From the NCBI GenBank assembly GCA_016745075.1, contig JADGDD010000001.1:311125-375124 (forward strand): a DNA stretch of 64,000 bases. Direction: 5' to 3'. The stretch comes from Planctomycetota bacterium (GTDB lineage Bacteria > Planctomycetota > UBA11346). Made by a program: the position numbers and the translations under genes. The notes beneath the pieces were generated by a model. That model saw only the letters and a program-made list of their open reading frames with translations. It searched no databases and was not told where the DNA came from. Positions 56,457-64,000 of the stretch are shown piece by piece. Every line of letters begins with the position of its first letter. Position 1 is the stretch's first letter.

Positions 56457-57362
56457 TTAGGAACTTTGTTTTGAGCGCTTTTCTTTAAGGAGTCCCCAGC
56501 TTCCAATCAGAACTAAAGCCATGCCGAAGATTTCCCATGTACTGATCTCTTCATCTAAGACGAGCATAGCTAAGATAAATGTGCCAGCAGGGCCAATGTA
56601 AGCTGTGATAGCAGTCCGCTCGGTACCAATTTCCTGAATGGCAAAGTTAATTAAAAATGCAGGGATAACACTGCCAACAATTCCAAGAAATAATCCAATA
56701 AAATATACTTCAGCAGGAAAATTCCACAAATGAAACCCGTTCTGTACTGCATGATGAATGAAGGTGTATATTCCTGCACCTATCATAATAAAAGCGGTGT
56801 AGAGCGGTGCACCAATCCTTTTTATATAAGACGCGCTCCATAATAAATAGGCGGCATAGACAAAAGCAGAGGCGAGCACTAACATACTTCCATAAGCAGA
56901 GCTGATGCCAAGGTCTGTATCTGCGGCGTAAGCCAGAGAAATACCAATATAACTTATAGCAGCCGCAAAGAGGACAATTCGGCTTGGAGCAGATTTGCGC
57001 ACAAGGCAAGATAAAAACACCAAAATAATTGGATAGGTAAAAATGACCAACCGTTCAAGGCCTGCTGAAATATGGTTCAAGCCCATAAAATCAAAAAGGG
57101 GAGCAATATAATAACCAAGGAATGCGAGCAGAGCAATGCCGAAGCCATCTTTTATTCGGAGATCTAAGTGTTTCGTTGATTTTTTACAGAGTAAGAAAAT
57201 CGCAATACCAATGAAGAACGGCAAAGAAAAAAGAACGCGAAGCGCCATTGTGTCAATAACGCTTATACCATAGGTGTAAGCCAGTTTAACAAAAACGCCT
57301 TTGGTCCCGAATAACAAGGCGCCTGCGGCGGCATAAAAGAATCCTTTGCTGTGTGCAAACAT
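56457..57362 (-). CDS. EamA-family (DMT superfamily) transporter
   Basis: 301 residues with about ten hydrophobic helices arranged as two EamA repeats, beginning GFFYAAAGALLFGTKGVFVK. The second repeat is around YGSMLVLASAFVYAAYLLWS. The C-terminal signature is ITAYIGPAGTFILAMLVLDE followed by EISTWEIFGMALVLIGSWGL, and the tail is basic (KEKRSKQSS). An inner-membrane metabolite exporter or importer; the substrate cannot be told. A terminator lies just upstream, so it is transcribed on its own from the short gap. Confidence 0.9.
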   Translation of the reverse strand: MFAHSKGFFYAAAGALLFGTKGVFVKLAYTYGISVIDTMALRVLFSLPFFIGIAIFLLCKKSTKHLDLRIKDGFGIALLAFLGYYIAPLFDFMGLNHISAGLERLVIFTYPIILVFLSCLVRKSAPSRIVLFAAAISYIGISLAYAADTDLGISSAYGSMLVLASAFVYAAYLLWSASYIKRIGAPLYTAFIMIGAGIYTFIHHAVQNGFHLWNFPAEVYFIGLFLGIVGSVIPAFLINFAIQEIGTERTAITAYIGPAGTFILAMLVLDEEISTWEIFGMALVLIGSWGLLKEKRSKQSS

Positions 57363-57388
57363 ATGTTTATTCCAATACGATACGAAAA

Positions 57389-57415
57389 AGCCCGCTCCAT
57401 TTTTATGGGCGGGCT
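57389..57415 (-). terminator. Rho-independent terminator downstream of the exported transglutaminase gene
   Basis: On the minus strand AGCCCGCCCAT pairs with ATGGAGCGGGCT (one bulged base) around AAAA, followed by a T-run. It lies 163 bp after the transglutaminase stop and just before the EamA transporter start. The region between 57416 and 57577 shows no gene. Confidence 0.75.
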
Positions 57416-57577
57416 GTTGATAAGACTTTTTTAATTCAGTCAGTGCTAGTTTCTGTTATCTAGCGGCATGCAACACCCCGTGCTCTCTTCCAAATGAGGA
57501 GGAGCTTTAGCCAGCTACGAATAAGAGAAGTGTTTAACATGATCGTTATGCTTTCATGTACTTAAAAAAATCAAGAA

Positions 57578-58582
57578 CTATTTTTTGTCTTTGTTGAGGT
57601 GAACACTATAACGAAATTCTTGTGGATTAAGATGGTCGAGTGTTTTTCCATTTATTTGTGCAAAGGGATACATGAAATAAGAAAGAGCTGGTCCGTGTTG
57701 TCGTGGTGTAAATTCAACGTTTCGTGCATTTTTCTCAAGAGCGACGCGGAATACAGTGTTATGCCCCCAAAAGAGATCTTTCCATGTACCAGCATCTTTG
57801 AGTGTGAGATCATTAATCAGCATTTGTTTGCGTACATCGGCTGGATCAATTGGTAACCAACCTATTTGTGGGAGGTAGATTTCGACCCAGCAATGGTAAG
57901 CGGTGGTAATATTACCACTATTGGCTTCTTGTAGACGGAGGCCGTAAACATCACGAGCAGGAATGCCAGCAGCGCGAGCAACCGCAACACAAACAGCACT
58001 AATATCTGCACATTTACCACCACCAGCAGAGGCGTTCATTGTTTGATCGGCCATACCGAGTCCACAGCCACGGACTTGCGGGTCTCTAAAGGTATTGGCA
58101 ATGACCCATTCATAAACACCTTGGGCTTTTTCATACGGAGTTTCTCTGCCAGTGGTTGCTTCGTGTGCGGCATCTATGAATTCTTCTACTGGAATGCCAT
58201 TACTCGATTGTAAATATTGTTGTAGTGTTTCTGAGTTTGAGAGTTCAGTCTCAGCATTGGTATAGTGTGGTTGGACATGAAAGCTCATGGTGAGCGTTGC
58301 ATCTGTGCTGTTATCTTCCCATTCGGCATAGAGGTAAACGGCTCCAGATTGAGGTTCTGTTTTAATGGTATGAAAGAGATAATTACCAGAAATATGAACG
58401 TCATTAATAGACTGTTGTGGATTTGAGACTGGATAAGGGAGCCAGAGTTTTGTTTCAGACTTCTCCGTGTTGTGTTTCTCAGGTGTAAGCGTTACAGTAA
58501 AGGTAATGGTTCCTGCTGTCTGCTCAGTAGTAGAAAGAAGGCTGCATAAGAGGCAGAGACCAAAGGTAAGTAGGATGTTCAT
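57578..58582 (-). CDS. Exported transglutaminase-like protein
   Basis: 334 residues with a signal peptide (MNILLTFGLCLLCSLLSTTE) and GGAG before the ATG. The N-terminal ~110 residues are beta-rich (TKLWLPYPVSNPQQSINDVH). The transglutaminase-like core follows with Cys in GGGKCADISAVCVAVARAAG, His in AYHCWVEIYLPQIGWLPIDP and the nearby Asp in PIDPAD. This is the Transglut_core family found in exported proteases or peptide-linking enzymes; the substrate is unknown. It lies downstream of the selenoprotein gene on the same strand but is separated by a terminator. Confidence 0.88.
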   Translation of the reverse strand: MNILLTFGLCLLCSLLSTTEQTAGTITFTVTLTPEKHNTEKSETKLWLPYPVSNPQQSINDVHISGNYLFHTIKTEPQSGAVYLYAEWEDNSTDATLTMSFHVQPHYTNAETELSNSETLQQYLQSSNGIPVEEFIDAAHEATTGRETPYEKAQGVYEWVIANTFRDPQVRGCGLGMADQTMNASAGGGKCADISAVCVAVARAAGIPARDVYGLRLQEANSGNITTAYHCWVEIYLPQIGWLPIDPADVRKQMLINDLTLKDAGTWKDLFWGHNTVFRVALEKNARNVEFTPRQHGPALSYFMYPFAQINGKTLDHLNPQEFRYSVHLNKDKK

Positions 58583-58643
58583 AGAATTACTTCTCCAAAT
58601 TAAATTGTTGCTGGAGCATAGCTGTGCTACGCAGAGTGCAATA

Positions 58644-58674
58644 AAAAAGGACGGGCATAAAGCCCGTCCTTTTT
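58644..58674 (-). terminator. Rho-independent terminator of the selenoprotein gene
   Basis: AAAAAGGACGGGC and GCCCGTCCTTTTT form a 13-bp stem with an ATAAA loop. It lies 26 bp downstream of the TAG stop of the selenoprotein gene. It is symmetrical, so could act in either direction; a further T-run on the plus strand follows. Confidence 0.88.
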
Positions 58675-58699
58675 GTTTTTTTCAACTTGTAAATATGAA

Positions 58700-59680
58700 C
58701 TAACAGCCACCAGATTTAAAGTTGTTGGCAAACTCTCTAAATCCACCAGCATTAAGTGTATCGAGTTTTTGTTGAGCTTTTTCACCAAACTTTGTACCAG
58801 GATATTTTTTGGTAATCATGGTCAGGCCACCGATGAGGCGATCCCAGATTTCACGACAACCAGCGTTGCTTGGTCCTGTTACTTTACGATAGGTGAGACG
58901 TGCAGCAAATTCATCTTTGAGCACATCGTCTTTGAGTGCTGCTTTAAGCACTTTTTTTGCTGCTTTGATTTCGCTTTTCAAAGTTTTAGAATCATTCATG
59001 TTCTCGACATAAGTGGCGAGCGCGTCGTAATCATCTAATGTTGAAATAGGATTGGCCATAGTCGCATCAATTTTTTCTTTATAGAAAGATTCGATTTGGT
59101 CTAGGAGGCCTTTCGCTTCGTCCGTTTTCTTGGCCATTTTAACAAGGCCTTTCATGGCACTGTAATCACCATTGGTAATATACCACCATGCGAGTAGAAC
59201 TTTTTTATCTTTGATACCTTCTTTGCTAAAGAGCGGCGCACCAATTGCTGAGGCATCTGCTTTAACCAATCTACTCACGTAATTTTTACTTGGTGAGCCG
59301 TCTGGTCCCCAAGATTGTGCTAGTGCATAAAAGGCTTTGCCATGCACTGTAGATCGAGCGTACAGTACGCCCTTGGTTTTGCTATGTGGGCGACCAATGG
59401 CTCCCATAAGGCCATCAACATCGCTTTCTGTTACGCAAATGATCTGGATAGGTAGTTTTTCTCTATTTTTACGATCAACCAACTGTTGGACCGCGCCCAC
59501 TTGGGCATCAGAAAAACCGCCTCAGCCTTTGCAGAATGTTTCGACGACAATCGTCTCACCAGCAAACTCTTCAACAGTATGAATTTTCTTGTCTTTGAAA
59601 ATCATACCTTCAAACTCAGTTGCCTGTATATAGGCAGCCGAATAGGCAAGTAGTGCTAGCGATATAAAGAGATGCTTCAT
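58700..59680 (-). CDS. Predicted exported thioredoxin-like selenoprotein with a CxxU motif
   Basis: 326 residues if the TGA at 59522-59524 is read as selenocysteine (residue 53). The ATG at 59680 has GGAGGGAG upstream and begins a signal peptide (MKHLFISLALLAYSAAYIQA). The N-terminal ~100 residues follow a thioredoxin pattern: strand ETIVVETF, then Cys50-Lys-Gly-Sec53 at the start of helix 1 (GGFSDAQVGAVQQLVDRK), then strand LPIQIICVTES. The rest is helical and charged, and ends SGGC followed by TAG. The frame is unbroken on both sides of the TGA. The gene is divergent from selA with 110 bp between starts, and the same locus has selB, tRNA-Sec and selD. A periplasmic thiol/selenol redox role is inferred. 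A nonsense mutation is the alternative, but its position in a CxxC-equivalent site makes that unlikely. Confidence 0.85.
59479..59524 (-). promoter_or_regulatory. Candidate bacterial SECIS region directly after the selenocysteine codon
   Basis: Directly after the TGA the minus strand has GCCC-AAGT-GGGC (59506-59495), a 4-bp GC stem with a tetraloop 19 bases after the TGA. A flanking GAT/GTC pairing with a bulge could extend it. Distance fits known bacterial SECIS elements, but the G usually found in the first two loop positions is third here. A second small hairpin, CCAA-CAG-TTGG, lies just beyond. Confidence 0.45.
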
Positions 59681-59790
59681 TCGAGCTCCCTCCTTCGCTT
59701 GGTTAAGGGTTAGATGCAAGAACTCTAGCAACCGGTCAATTCCGTGCAAGCAATGATTGTCATGTTGGAAAAGTGATACACACTGCTTGT
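59681..59790. promoter_or_regulatory. Divergent promoter region between the selenoprotein gene and selA
   Basis: 110 bp. A TTGACC on the minus strand (59739-59734) could be the -35 of the selenoprotein gene, though the matching -10 is weak. GGAGGGAG serves its ribosome-binding site. No clear hexamers are visible for selA. Confidence 0.4.
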
Positions 59791-61137
59791 ATGAAGACCG
59801 AATTTCAAAAATTACCCGCAGTTCATGAGCTTGCCAAGACATGTGCGGTGCCAGATGAATTAGCGTTATCTGTAGCACGGCAGGCAATTGCGACAGTGCG
59901 GAAGACGATTAGTGACGGTGCAGTGCAAGGGGATATTGCATCATTATGTGAACAAGAGGCTAAGCGTCTCCTTGAATCTTTACAGGATACTGGTCCGCAA
60001 GCCATTGTAAACGCAACAGGTACGGTTTTGCATACAGGTCTTGGCCGTGCGCCACTGAGTAAACGAGCACAAGCAGCAGTGAACTCTGTTTTGAATGGTT
60101 ACTGTGATCTGGAGTTTGATGTACCCTCAGGTAAACGTGGGAACCGTCTTGCAGATAGTACAAGCTTGTTATGTGCACTCACGGGCGCAGAAGATGCGCT
60201 TGTTGTAAATAACTGCGCCGGTGCTGCTGTGCTTATCTTGCAATGCTTAGCACAGGGGCGAGAGGTATTGGTGAGCAGAGGGGAATTAGTTGAAATTGGT
60301 GGTAGTTTTCGCGTTCCAGAGGTTATGGCTAGCGCAGGTTGCCTTATGAAAGAAGTTGGGGCAACCAATAAAACCCATTTGCGTGATTATGCTGACGCGA
60401 TAAGTGAGCAGACTGATTTATTGCTGAAAGTACATCGTTCTAATTTTATTCAGGAAGGTTTTGTTGCAGAAGTTTCCTTACTTGATTTAGTTGAGCTTGG
60501 GGCAGAGCGTGGTGTGCCAGTAGCGCTTGACCAAGGGTCTGGCTGCATGGTTGATCTGAGCCCACTTGGTATTCAAACGCCGATGGTGCAAACAGCACTT
60601 GCTAGTGGTATCGACGTATTGTGTTGTTCTGGAGATAAATTATTCGGTGGGCCACAGGCAGGAATTATTCTTGGCAAGCGGTCGGTTATAGAGCGGTGTC
60701 GTCAACATCCATTGGCTCGCGCGCTTCGGGTTGATAAATTAACAGTGGCAGCTTTAACTGGAACTTTACATGATTATTTGTTTGATGATCCGTGGGAACA
60801 TATACCAACTTTGCAGGCTTTAATAACGGATGTCTCTCTCTTACAGAAACGAGCAGAACACATTTGTTCAGTGCTAGATGCATCTATTGCGCGAAGAATT
60901 ACCGTGGAACAGGGACAAGTGGGCTCTGGTGCTGCTCCAACGCAAGGGCAGGCCAGTGTACAAATTCGTTTTTCATCAAGTCATGTTGATAGAAGAGCCC
61001 GTTCTCTGCGTACAGCTCAGCCGCCAATTATTCCACGTATTGCAGATGGTGAACTCATTATTGATCTCGGAACAGTAGCGCCCACAGATGATGAGTTACT
61101 GATCTCTATGTTACATAAAGTTTTTGCCCATGAGTAA
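59791..61137 (+). CDS. selA: L-seryl-tRNA(Sec) selenium transferase
   Basis: PLP enzyme that converts seryl-tRNA(Sec) to selenocysteyl-tRNA(Sec) using selenophosphate. The N-terminus FQKLPAVHELAKTC is the tRNA-binding domain. Then come NATGTVLHTGLGRAPLS, the glycine-rich VNNCAGAAVLILQCLAQGRE, HRSNFIQEGF, and the PLP lysine near residue 283 in CCSGDKLFGGPQAGIILG. About 448 residues, the usual length. I chose the ATG at 59791; a GTG at 59773 is in frame, and neither has a strong Shine-Dalgarno. It overlaps selB by 8 bp. Confidence 0.97.
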   Translation: MKTEFQKLPAVHELAKTCAVPDELALSVARQAIATVRKTISDGAVQGDIASLCEQEAKRLLESLQDTGPQAIVNATGTVLHTGLGRAPLSKRAQAAVNSVLNGYCDLEFDVPSGKRGNRLADSTSLLCALTGAEDALVVNNCAGAAVLILQCLAQGREVLVSRGELVEIGGSFRVPEVMASAGCLMKEVGATNKTHLRDYADAISEQTDLLLKVHRSNFIQEGFVAEVSLLDLVELGAERGVPVALDQGSGCMVDLSPLGIQTPMVQTALASGIDVLCCSGDKLFGGPQAGIILGKRSVIERCRQHPLARALRVDKLTVAALTGTLHDYLFDDPWEHIPTLQALITDVSLLQKRAEHICSVLDASIARRITVEQGQVGSGAAPTQGQASVQIRFSSSHVDRRARSLRTAQPPIIPRIADGELIIDLGTVAPTDDELLISMLHKVFAHE

Positions 61138-63055
61138 AAGGGCACGTTCTCATCTTATTGTTGGGACGGCTGGTCATGTGGATCATGGTAAAAGCACACT
61201 GGTTCAAGCATTAACTGGTACAGACCCCGATCGTTTGCCAGAAGAAAAAAAACGCGGGTTGACTATAGATCTTGGTTTTGCTTTTTTATCTCAGCCCGAA
61301 GCCGTTTCTGACATCGCATTTATAGATTGCCCTGGGCATAAAAAATTTGTTCGACATATGGTGGCAGGTTCTGGCAGTATTGATGGCGCTTTGTTAGTGA
61401 TTGCTGCTGATGACGGTATTATGCCGCAAACGAGAGAACATGTAGAAGCTTTACAGGTACTTGGTGTTCCTTGGGGCCGTGTGATTATCAGTAAGAGCGA
61501 TCTTGTTGATACTGAGCGTCTTCAGGTTTTACGTGAATCTATTGTGGAATTACTTGTTGGAACTGTTTTTCTTGAAGACGAGCCATTGGCACTGAGCGCT
61601 CACACAGGGGCGGGACTCACGGAGCTGCGAGCATGGCTATCAACACGGGCAGAGCAACGCAGAGCTACGGTATCAGCAAAAGAATCTTTACTGGTACGTT
61701 TACCTATTGATAGGGTTTTTACGGTAAAAGGGCATGGTACTATTGTAACGGGAACCTTGTTATCAGGAACGATAAAATGCGGTGACCAATTAGATCTCTT
61801 TCCTCAACAAGCAGTACGGGTGCGAGGAATTCAAGTACATAAACAATCTGTTGATCGTGCATGTGCCGGCCAGCGTTGTGCTATTAATATTGCAGGTATT
61901 TCTCATCATGCCGTTTCTCGTGGTTCATGGTTAGCAACAGCAGAAACATTGCGGTCAGTGCGAAAGGTTGCTGTAGATCTGGATGTATTATCTCTTGGTA
62001 TCTGCCACCGTCAGCGTGTACAAGTGTATCATGGAACGACTCGTAGTTTTGCTCGGGTGTCCTTAATTGGGTGTGACCAGTGTGAAGGAGGCCTACAAGC
62101 AGCGGTTTTACATTTAGAAACAGGACTCGCATTACGTCCTGGTGACCGTTGTTTATTACGCAGGGCTAGTCCTGCGGCAAATGTTGCAGGAGCTACGGTT
62201 TTGCATATCGCTCCACCTCGTTTACGCCGTAAACATGAACAAACCGAGGCTTTTTTTCATCGGTTTCGTTCAGATGCACAGGCCTTATTACAAGCAGAAT
62301 TAGACGGAGTTGGTTTGGTCGGTCTGCGTGAATCTCTCTTGGCTAAAAATGTTGGTGACCCAGAGCGAGTCAAACAATTCCTCTTAGAGCATAACGACAT
62401 TGTTCAGTGCGGAGAGCGATATATTAGCGGCTCAGCATGGGCAGCAGCATTGAATATTTTACGTGCATGTATTTCTGAATATTTGCAGCACTACCCTGAA
62501 CGTTGTTGGCTAACTCTTGCCTTTGTTCGTAAGCGAGTTGCAGAAGCTGCCAGTAATGCGGTTTGGCAACAGTTATTAGATGATTTTAGCGTACAAGGGG
62601 GTGTTGTTTTTGAGCACCATATAACCGATCCAACAAGTATTATTGCTCCAAGTTCTCAGTTATATGCTCTTATGCAGTCTTTGGAAGATCTCTATAAAGA
62701 AGCTGCTTTTGCCCCACCGTATAATAGAAACTGTTGTAATTCTTTTGATGACCCCGAGCTTGCGAGCCAAGCGCTACGGGCTCTACGTGAACGCGGTTTT
62801 CTTATTGCTGTTAATGACCGTTTGCATGTACATCGTGCGCACCTTGAAAAACTGGTAGATGATGCACATCAAGCGATGAACAATGATGGTCGCATAGACG
62901 TACAGTGGATGAAAAATTATGGCAGAACCAGTCGTAAGTATGCCGTGCCAATTATGACATGGTTAGATGAACAAGGAGTTACGGTTCGACTTGCAAATGA
63001 TCGCAGCGCTGGACTAGTACGTACTATTCAAAGACCTGTTTTTGATTATACGTAA
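61130..63055 (+). CDS. selB: Selenocysteine-specific elongation factor SelB
   Basis: A GTPase that delivers Sec-tRNA(Sec) to the ribosome at UGA codons bearing a SECIS. G1 is GTAGHVDHGKSTLVQALTG, G3 is DCPGHKKFVRHM, and the G4-equivalent reads ISKSDLVD. EF-Tu-like domains 2 and 3 follow, e.g. FTVKGHGTIVTGTLLSGTIK. The last ~270 residues carry the winged-helix repeats that bind the SECIS. The extreme C-terminus (RIDVQWMKNYGRTSRKYAVP then LDEQGVTVR) is the typical last winged helix. 641 residues from the ATG at 61130, which overlaps the selA stop region. Confidence 0.97.
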   Translation: MSKRARSHLIVGTAGHVDHGKSTLVQALTGTDPDRLPEEKKRGLTIDLGFAFLSQPEAVSDIAFIDCPGHKKFVRHMVAGSGSIDGALLVIAADDGIMPQTREHVEALQVLGVPWGRVIISKSDLVDTERLQVLRESIVELLVGTVFLEDEPLALSAHTGAGLTELRAWLSTRAEQRRATVSAKESLLVRLPIDRVFTVKGHGTIVTGTLLSGTIKCGDQLDLFPQQAVRVRGIQVHKQSVDRACAGQRCAINIAGISHHAVSRGSWLATAETLRSVRKVAVDLDVLSLGICHRQRVQVYHGTTRSFARVSLIGCDQCEGGLQAAVLHLETGLALRPGDRCLLRRASPAANVAGATVLHIAPPRLRRKHEQTEAFFHRFRSDAQALLQAELDGVGLVGLRESLLAKNVGDPERVKQFLLEHNDIVQCGERYISGSAWAAALNILRACISEYLQHYPERCWLTLAFVRKRVAEAASNAVWQQLLDDFSVQGGVVFEHHITDPTSIIAPSSQLYALMQSLEDLYKEAAFAPPYNRNCCNSFDDPELASQALRALRERGFLIAVNDRLHVHRAHLEKLVDDAHQAMNNDGRIDVQWMKNYGRTSRKYAVPIMTWLDEQGVTVRLANDRSAGLVRTIQRPVFDYT

Positions 63056-63127
63056 CTAGAGATGAAAGGCTTGTGTCATTTCATCGTCAGATAAGCTGTC
63101 ACCGTTGTTGTAATAACTAAGTAGTAT

Positions 63128-63221
63128 GGGAAGGGGTAGTCGCCGGTGCGGCTCTAGGTCTTCAAAGCCTTAGTGAGGTATTGCTATCTCAGGTGGGTTC
63201 AACTCCCACGCCTTCCCGCCA
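63128..63221 (+). tRNA. selC: tRNA-Sec (anticodon TCA)
   Basis: 94 bases with encoded CCA. The acceptor stem GGGAAGG pairs with CCTTCCC, followed by discriminator G and CCA (63219-63221). The D region is CGCCGGTGCGG, as in bacterial tRNA-Sec. The anticodon loop CTTCAAA has anticodon TCA at 63162-63164. The long variable arm TGAGGTA-TTGC-TATCTCA gives a 7-bp stem with one G-U, and the T arm is GTGGG-TTCAACT-CCCAC. The eighth acceptor pair typical of tRNA-Sec would be a G-G mismatch here. It lies between selB and selD and is probably co-transcribed. Confidence 0.96.
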
Positions 63222-63255
63222 TTTTACCTTTGTACTAAATATATTGTGAGCTTTC

Positions 63256-64000
63256 ATGAACGTGCCTTTAACATCAAAATCTGTTAAATTAACGCAAACC
63301 GTTTCTTGTGCAGGTTGTGCGGCTAAGCTAGACCCGAATATGCTTTCAGGGGTGCTGTCTGGCATTCAATGGCCAGATAATGAGAAGGTTTTACTCGGTT
63401 TTGAAGACAGTGATGATGCTGGTGTGTACCAATATGATGACGGTAGTAAACTTATAGCCACAACTGATTTTTTTACTCCCATTGTTGATGACCCATTTAC
63501 CTACGGTGCGGCAGCGGCAACCAATGCCTTGTCAGATATTTATGCTATGGGTGGTGAGCCATTATTTGCTTTGAATTTAGTACAGTATCCAGAATCACTT
63601 GGTGGAGAAATTTTGTCAGAAATTCTTGCAGGTGGTGCTGATGCATGTCGCCGTGCTGGATGTCCCATTGTAGGGGGGCATAGTGTTAAGTCTGATCAAA
63701 TGACTTATGGTCTTGCAGTGACTGGTCGTGTCGGTGCAGAACAACGTTACTTTACCAATGCCGGTGCCGAAAGTGGTGATGTTCTTATCCTAACTAAAGC
63801 TCTTGGTACTGGGATTATGGCTACCGCTACTAAAAAAGATTTAGCATCAGAGGTAGCACAACAGGTTTTGGCTGATTCGTTATTACGGTTGAATGATAAA
63901 GCAGGTGCTTTATTGCATAAATATGATGTGCATGCGGTTTGTGATATTACTGGTTTTTCTTTAGCAGGTCACGGTGCAGAATTAGCATTAGCTAGTGAGA
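63256..64000 (+). CDS. selD: Selenophosphate synthetase (partial, runs off the right edge)
   Basis: Makes selenophosphate from selenide and ATP, the selenium donor for SelA. It starts at the ATG at 63256 (MNVPLTSKSVKLTQ). The active-site segment is VSCAGCAAKLDPN, with a Cys (not Sec) at the catalytic position and Lys three residues later. TTDFFTPIVDDPFTYG, LSDIYAMGGEPLFALNLVQY and GCPIVGGHSVKSDQMTYG are the ATP/Mg-binding motifs. 248 residues are visible and the frame is still open at the window end. It follows tRNA-Sec by 34 bp. Confidence 0.96.
   Translation, partial: MNVPLTSKSVKLTQTVSCAGCAAKLDPNMLSGVLSGIQWPDNEKVLLGFEDSDDAGVYQYDDGSKLIATTDFFTPIVDDPFTYGAAAATNALSDIYAMGGEPLFALNLVQYPESLGGEILSEILAGGADACRRAGCPIVGGHSVKSDQMTYGLAVTGRVGAEQRYFTNAGAESGDVLILTKALGTGIMATATKKDLASEVAQQVLADSLLRLNDKAGALLHKYDVHAVCDITGFSLAGHGAELALASE

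Noticed and set aside
58700-59500. A 266-residue gene starting at a GTG at 59500, separate from a short upstream ORF ending at the TGA
   Set aside because: The upstream frame is continuous with it, carries the signal peptide and the strong ribosome-binding site, and the TGA completes CxxU beside sel genes. The GTG has no Shine-Dalgarno of its own and would leave half a thioredoxin fold.
63056-63127. A separate promoter for tRNA-Sec and selD
   Set aside because: No -35/-10 pair with acceptable spacing is visible; co-transcription from selA is simpler.
1-64000. Mobile elements, prophage or CRISPR arrays
   Set aside because: No transposase, integrase or phage protein, no terminal inverted repeats and no regularly spaced repeats were found outside the protein-level repeats described.

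Overview
The window is chromosomal DNA from a Gram-negative-type bacterium with a large complement of exported and surface proteins. Several families point towards the Planctomycetota/Lentisphaerota (PVC) neighbourhood: Ser/Thr kinases with DWG instead of DFG and extracellular sensor domains, an ECF sigma factor with a membrane-anchored tail, a PQQ-type beta-propeller interrupted by a Rossmann-like insert, a Tat-exported Cys-type sulfatase, and choice-of-anchor/beta-helix giants. This placement is inferred from protein families only. I see no prophage, insertion sequence or CRISPR array; almost all of the DNA is coding.

Layout. 1-6.1 kb: partial serine acetyltransferase (cysE/epsC), an M48 membrane protease, an unknown protein, 5-formyl-THF cyclo-ligase, an SGNH hydrolase, and a divergent AraC regulator. 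6.2-8.1 kb: an ECF sigma factor with a transmembrane tail and an exported coiled-coil protein. 8.3-10.9 kb: the complete elongation factor P beta-lysylation set (epmA, efp, epmB). 10.9-19.6 kb: recC-recB-recD. 19.7-21.4 kb: a sulfatase. 21.4-27.8 kb: an operon of MoxR ATPase, DUF58 protein, membrane transglutaminase and a phosphoesterase-like protein that seems to have lost its metal ligands. 28.2-36.0 kb: HU-like protein, an exported unknown protein, PTS EIIA-like protein, tadA, a STAS protein, an MshEN-domain protein, tgt and rlmH. 36.0-43.6 kb: a three-gene operon of a COG2509 flavoprotein and two paralogous sensor kinases. 43.7-49.3 kb: GntR regulator, glycogen synthase and a large beta-propeller protein. 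49.65-56.4 kb: a 2248-residue exported protein with three beta-helix modules and an embedded endonuclease/exonuclease/phosphatase domain. 56.4-58.6 kb: an EamA transporter and an exported transglutaminase.

The most interesting part is 58.6-64.0 kb, a compact selenocysteine locus: selA, selB, tRNA-Sec (anticodon UCA) and selD (cut by the window end) on the plus strand. Divergent from selA on the minus strand is a gene that an ordinary caller would split or truncate. Its frame is open from an ATG at 59680 to a TAG at 58700 except for one in-frame TGA at 59522-59524. That TGA is the fourth position of a Cys-Lys-Gly-TGA motif sitting at the start of the first helix of a thioredoxin-like domain. 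I read it as a CxxU selenoprotein of 326 residues with a signal peptide, encoded beside the machinery that decodes it. I do not recognise its family beyond the thioredoxin-like N-terminus.

Other points worth a second look are the apparent pseudo-phosphoesterase in the MoxR operon, the tandem kinases (one with a long LRR and C-type-lectin-like ectodomain, the other with most of it missing), the nuclease domain inside the giant surface protein, and the STAS protein with a degenerate anti-sigma-kinase-like half.
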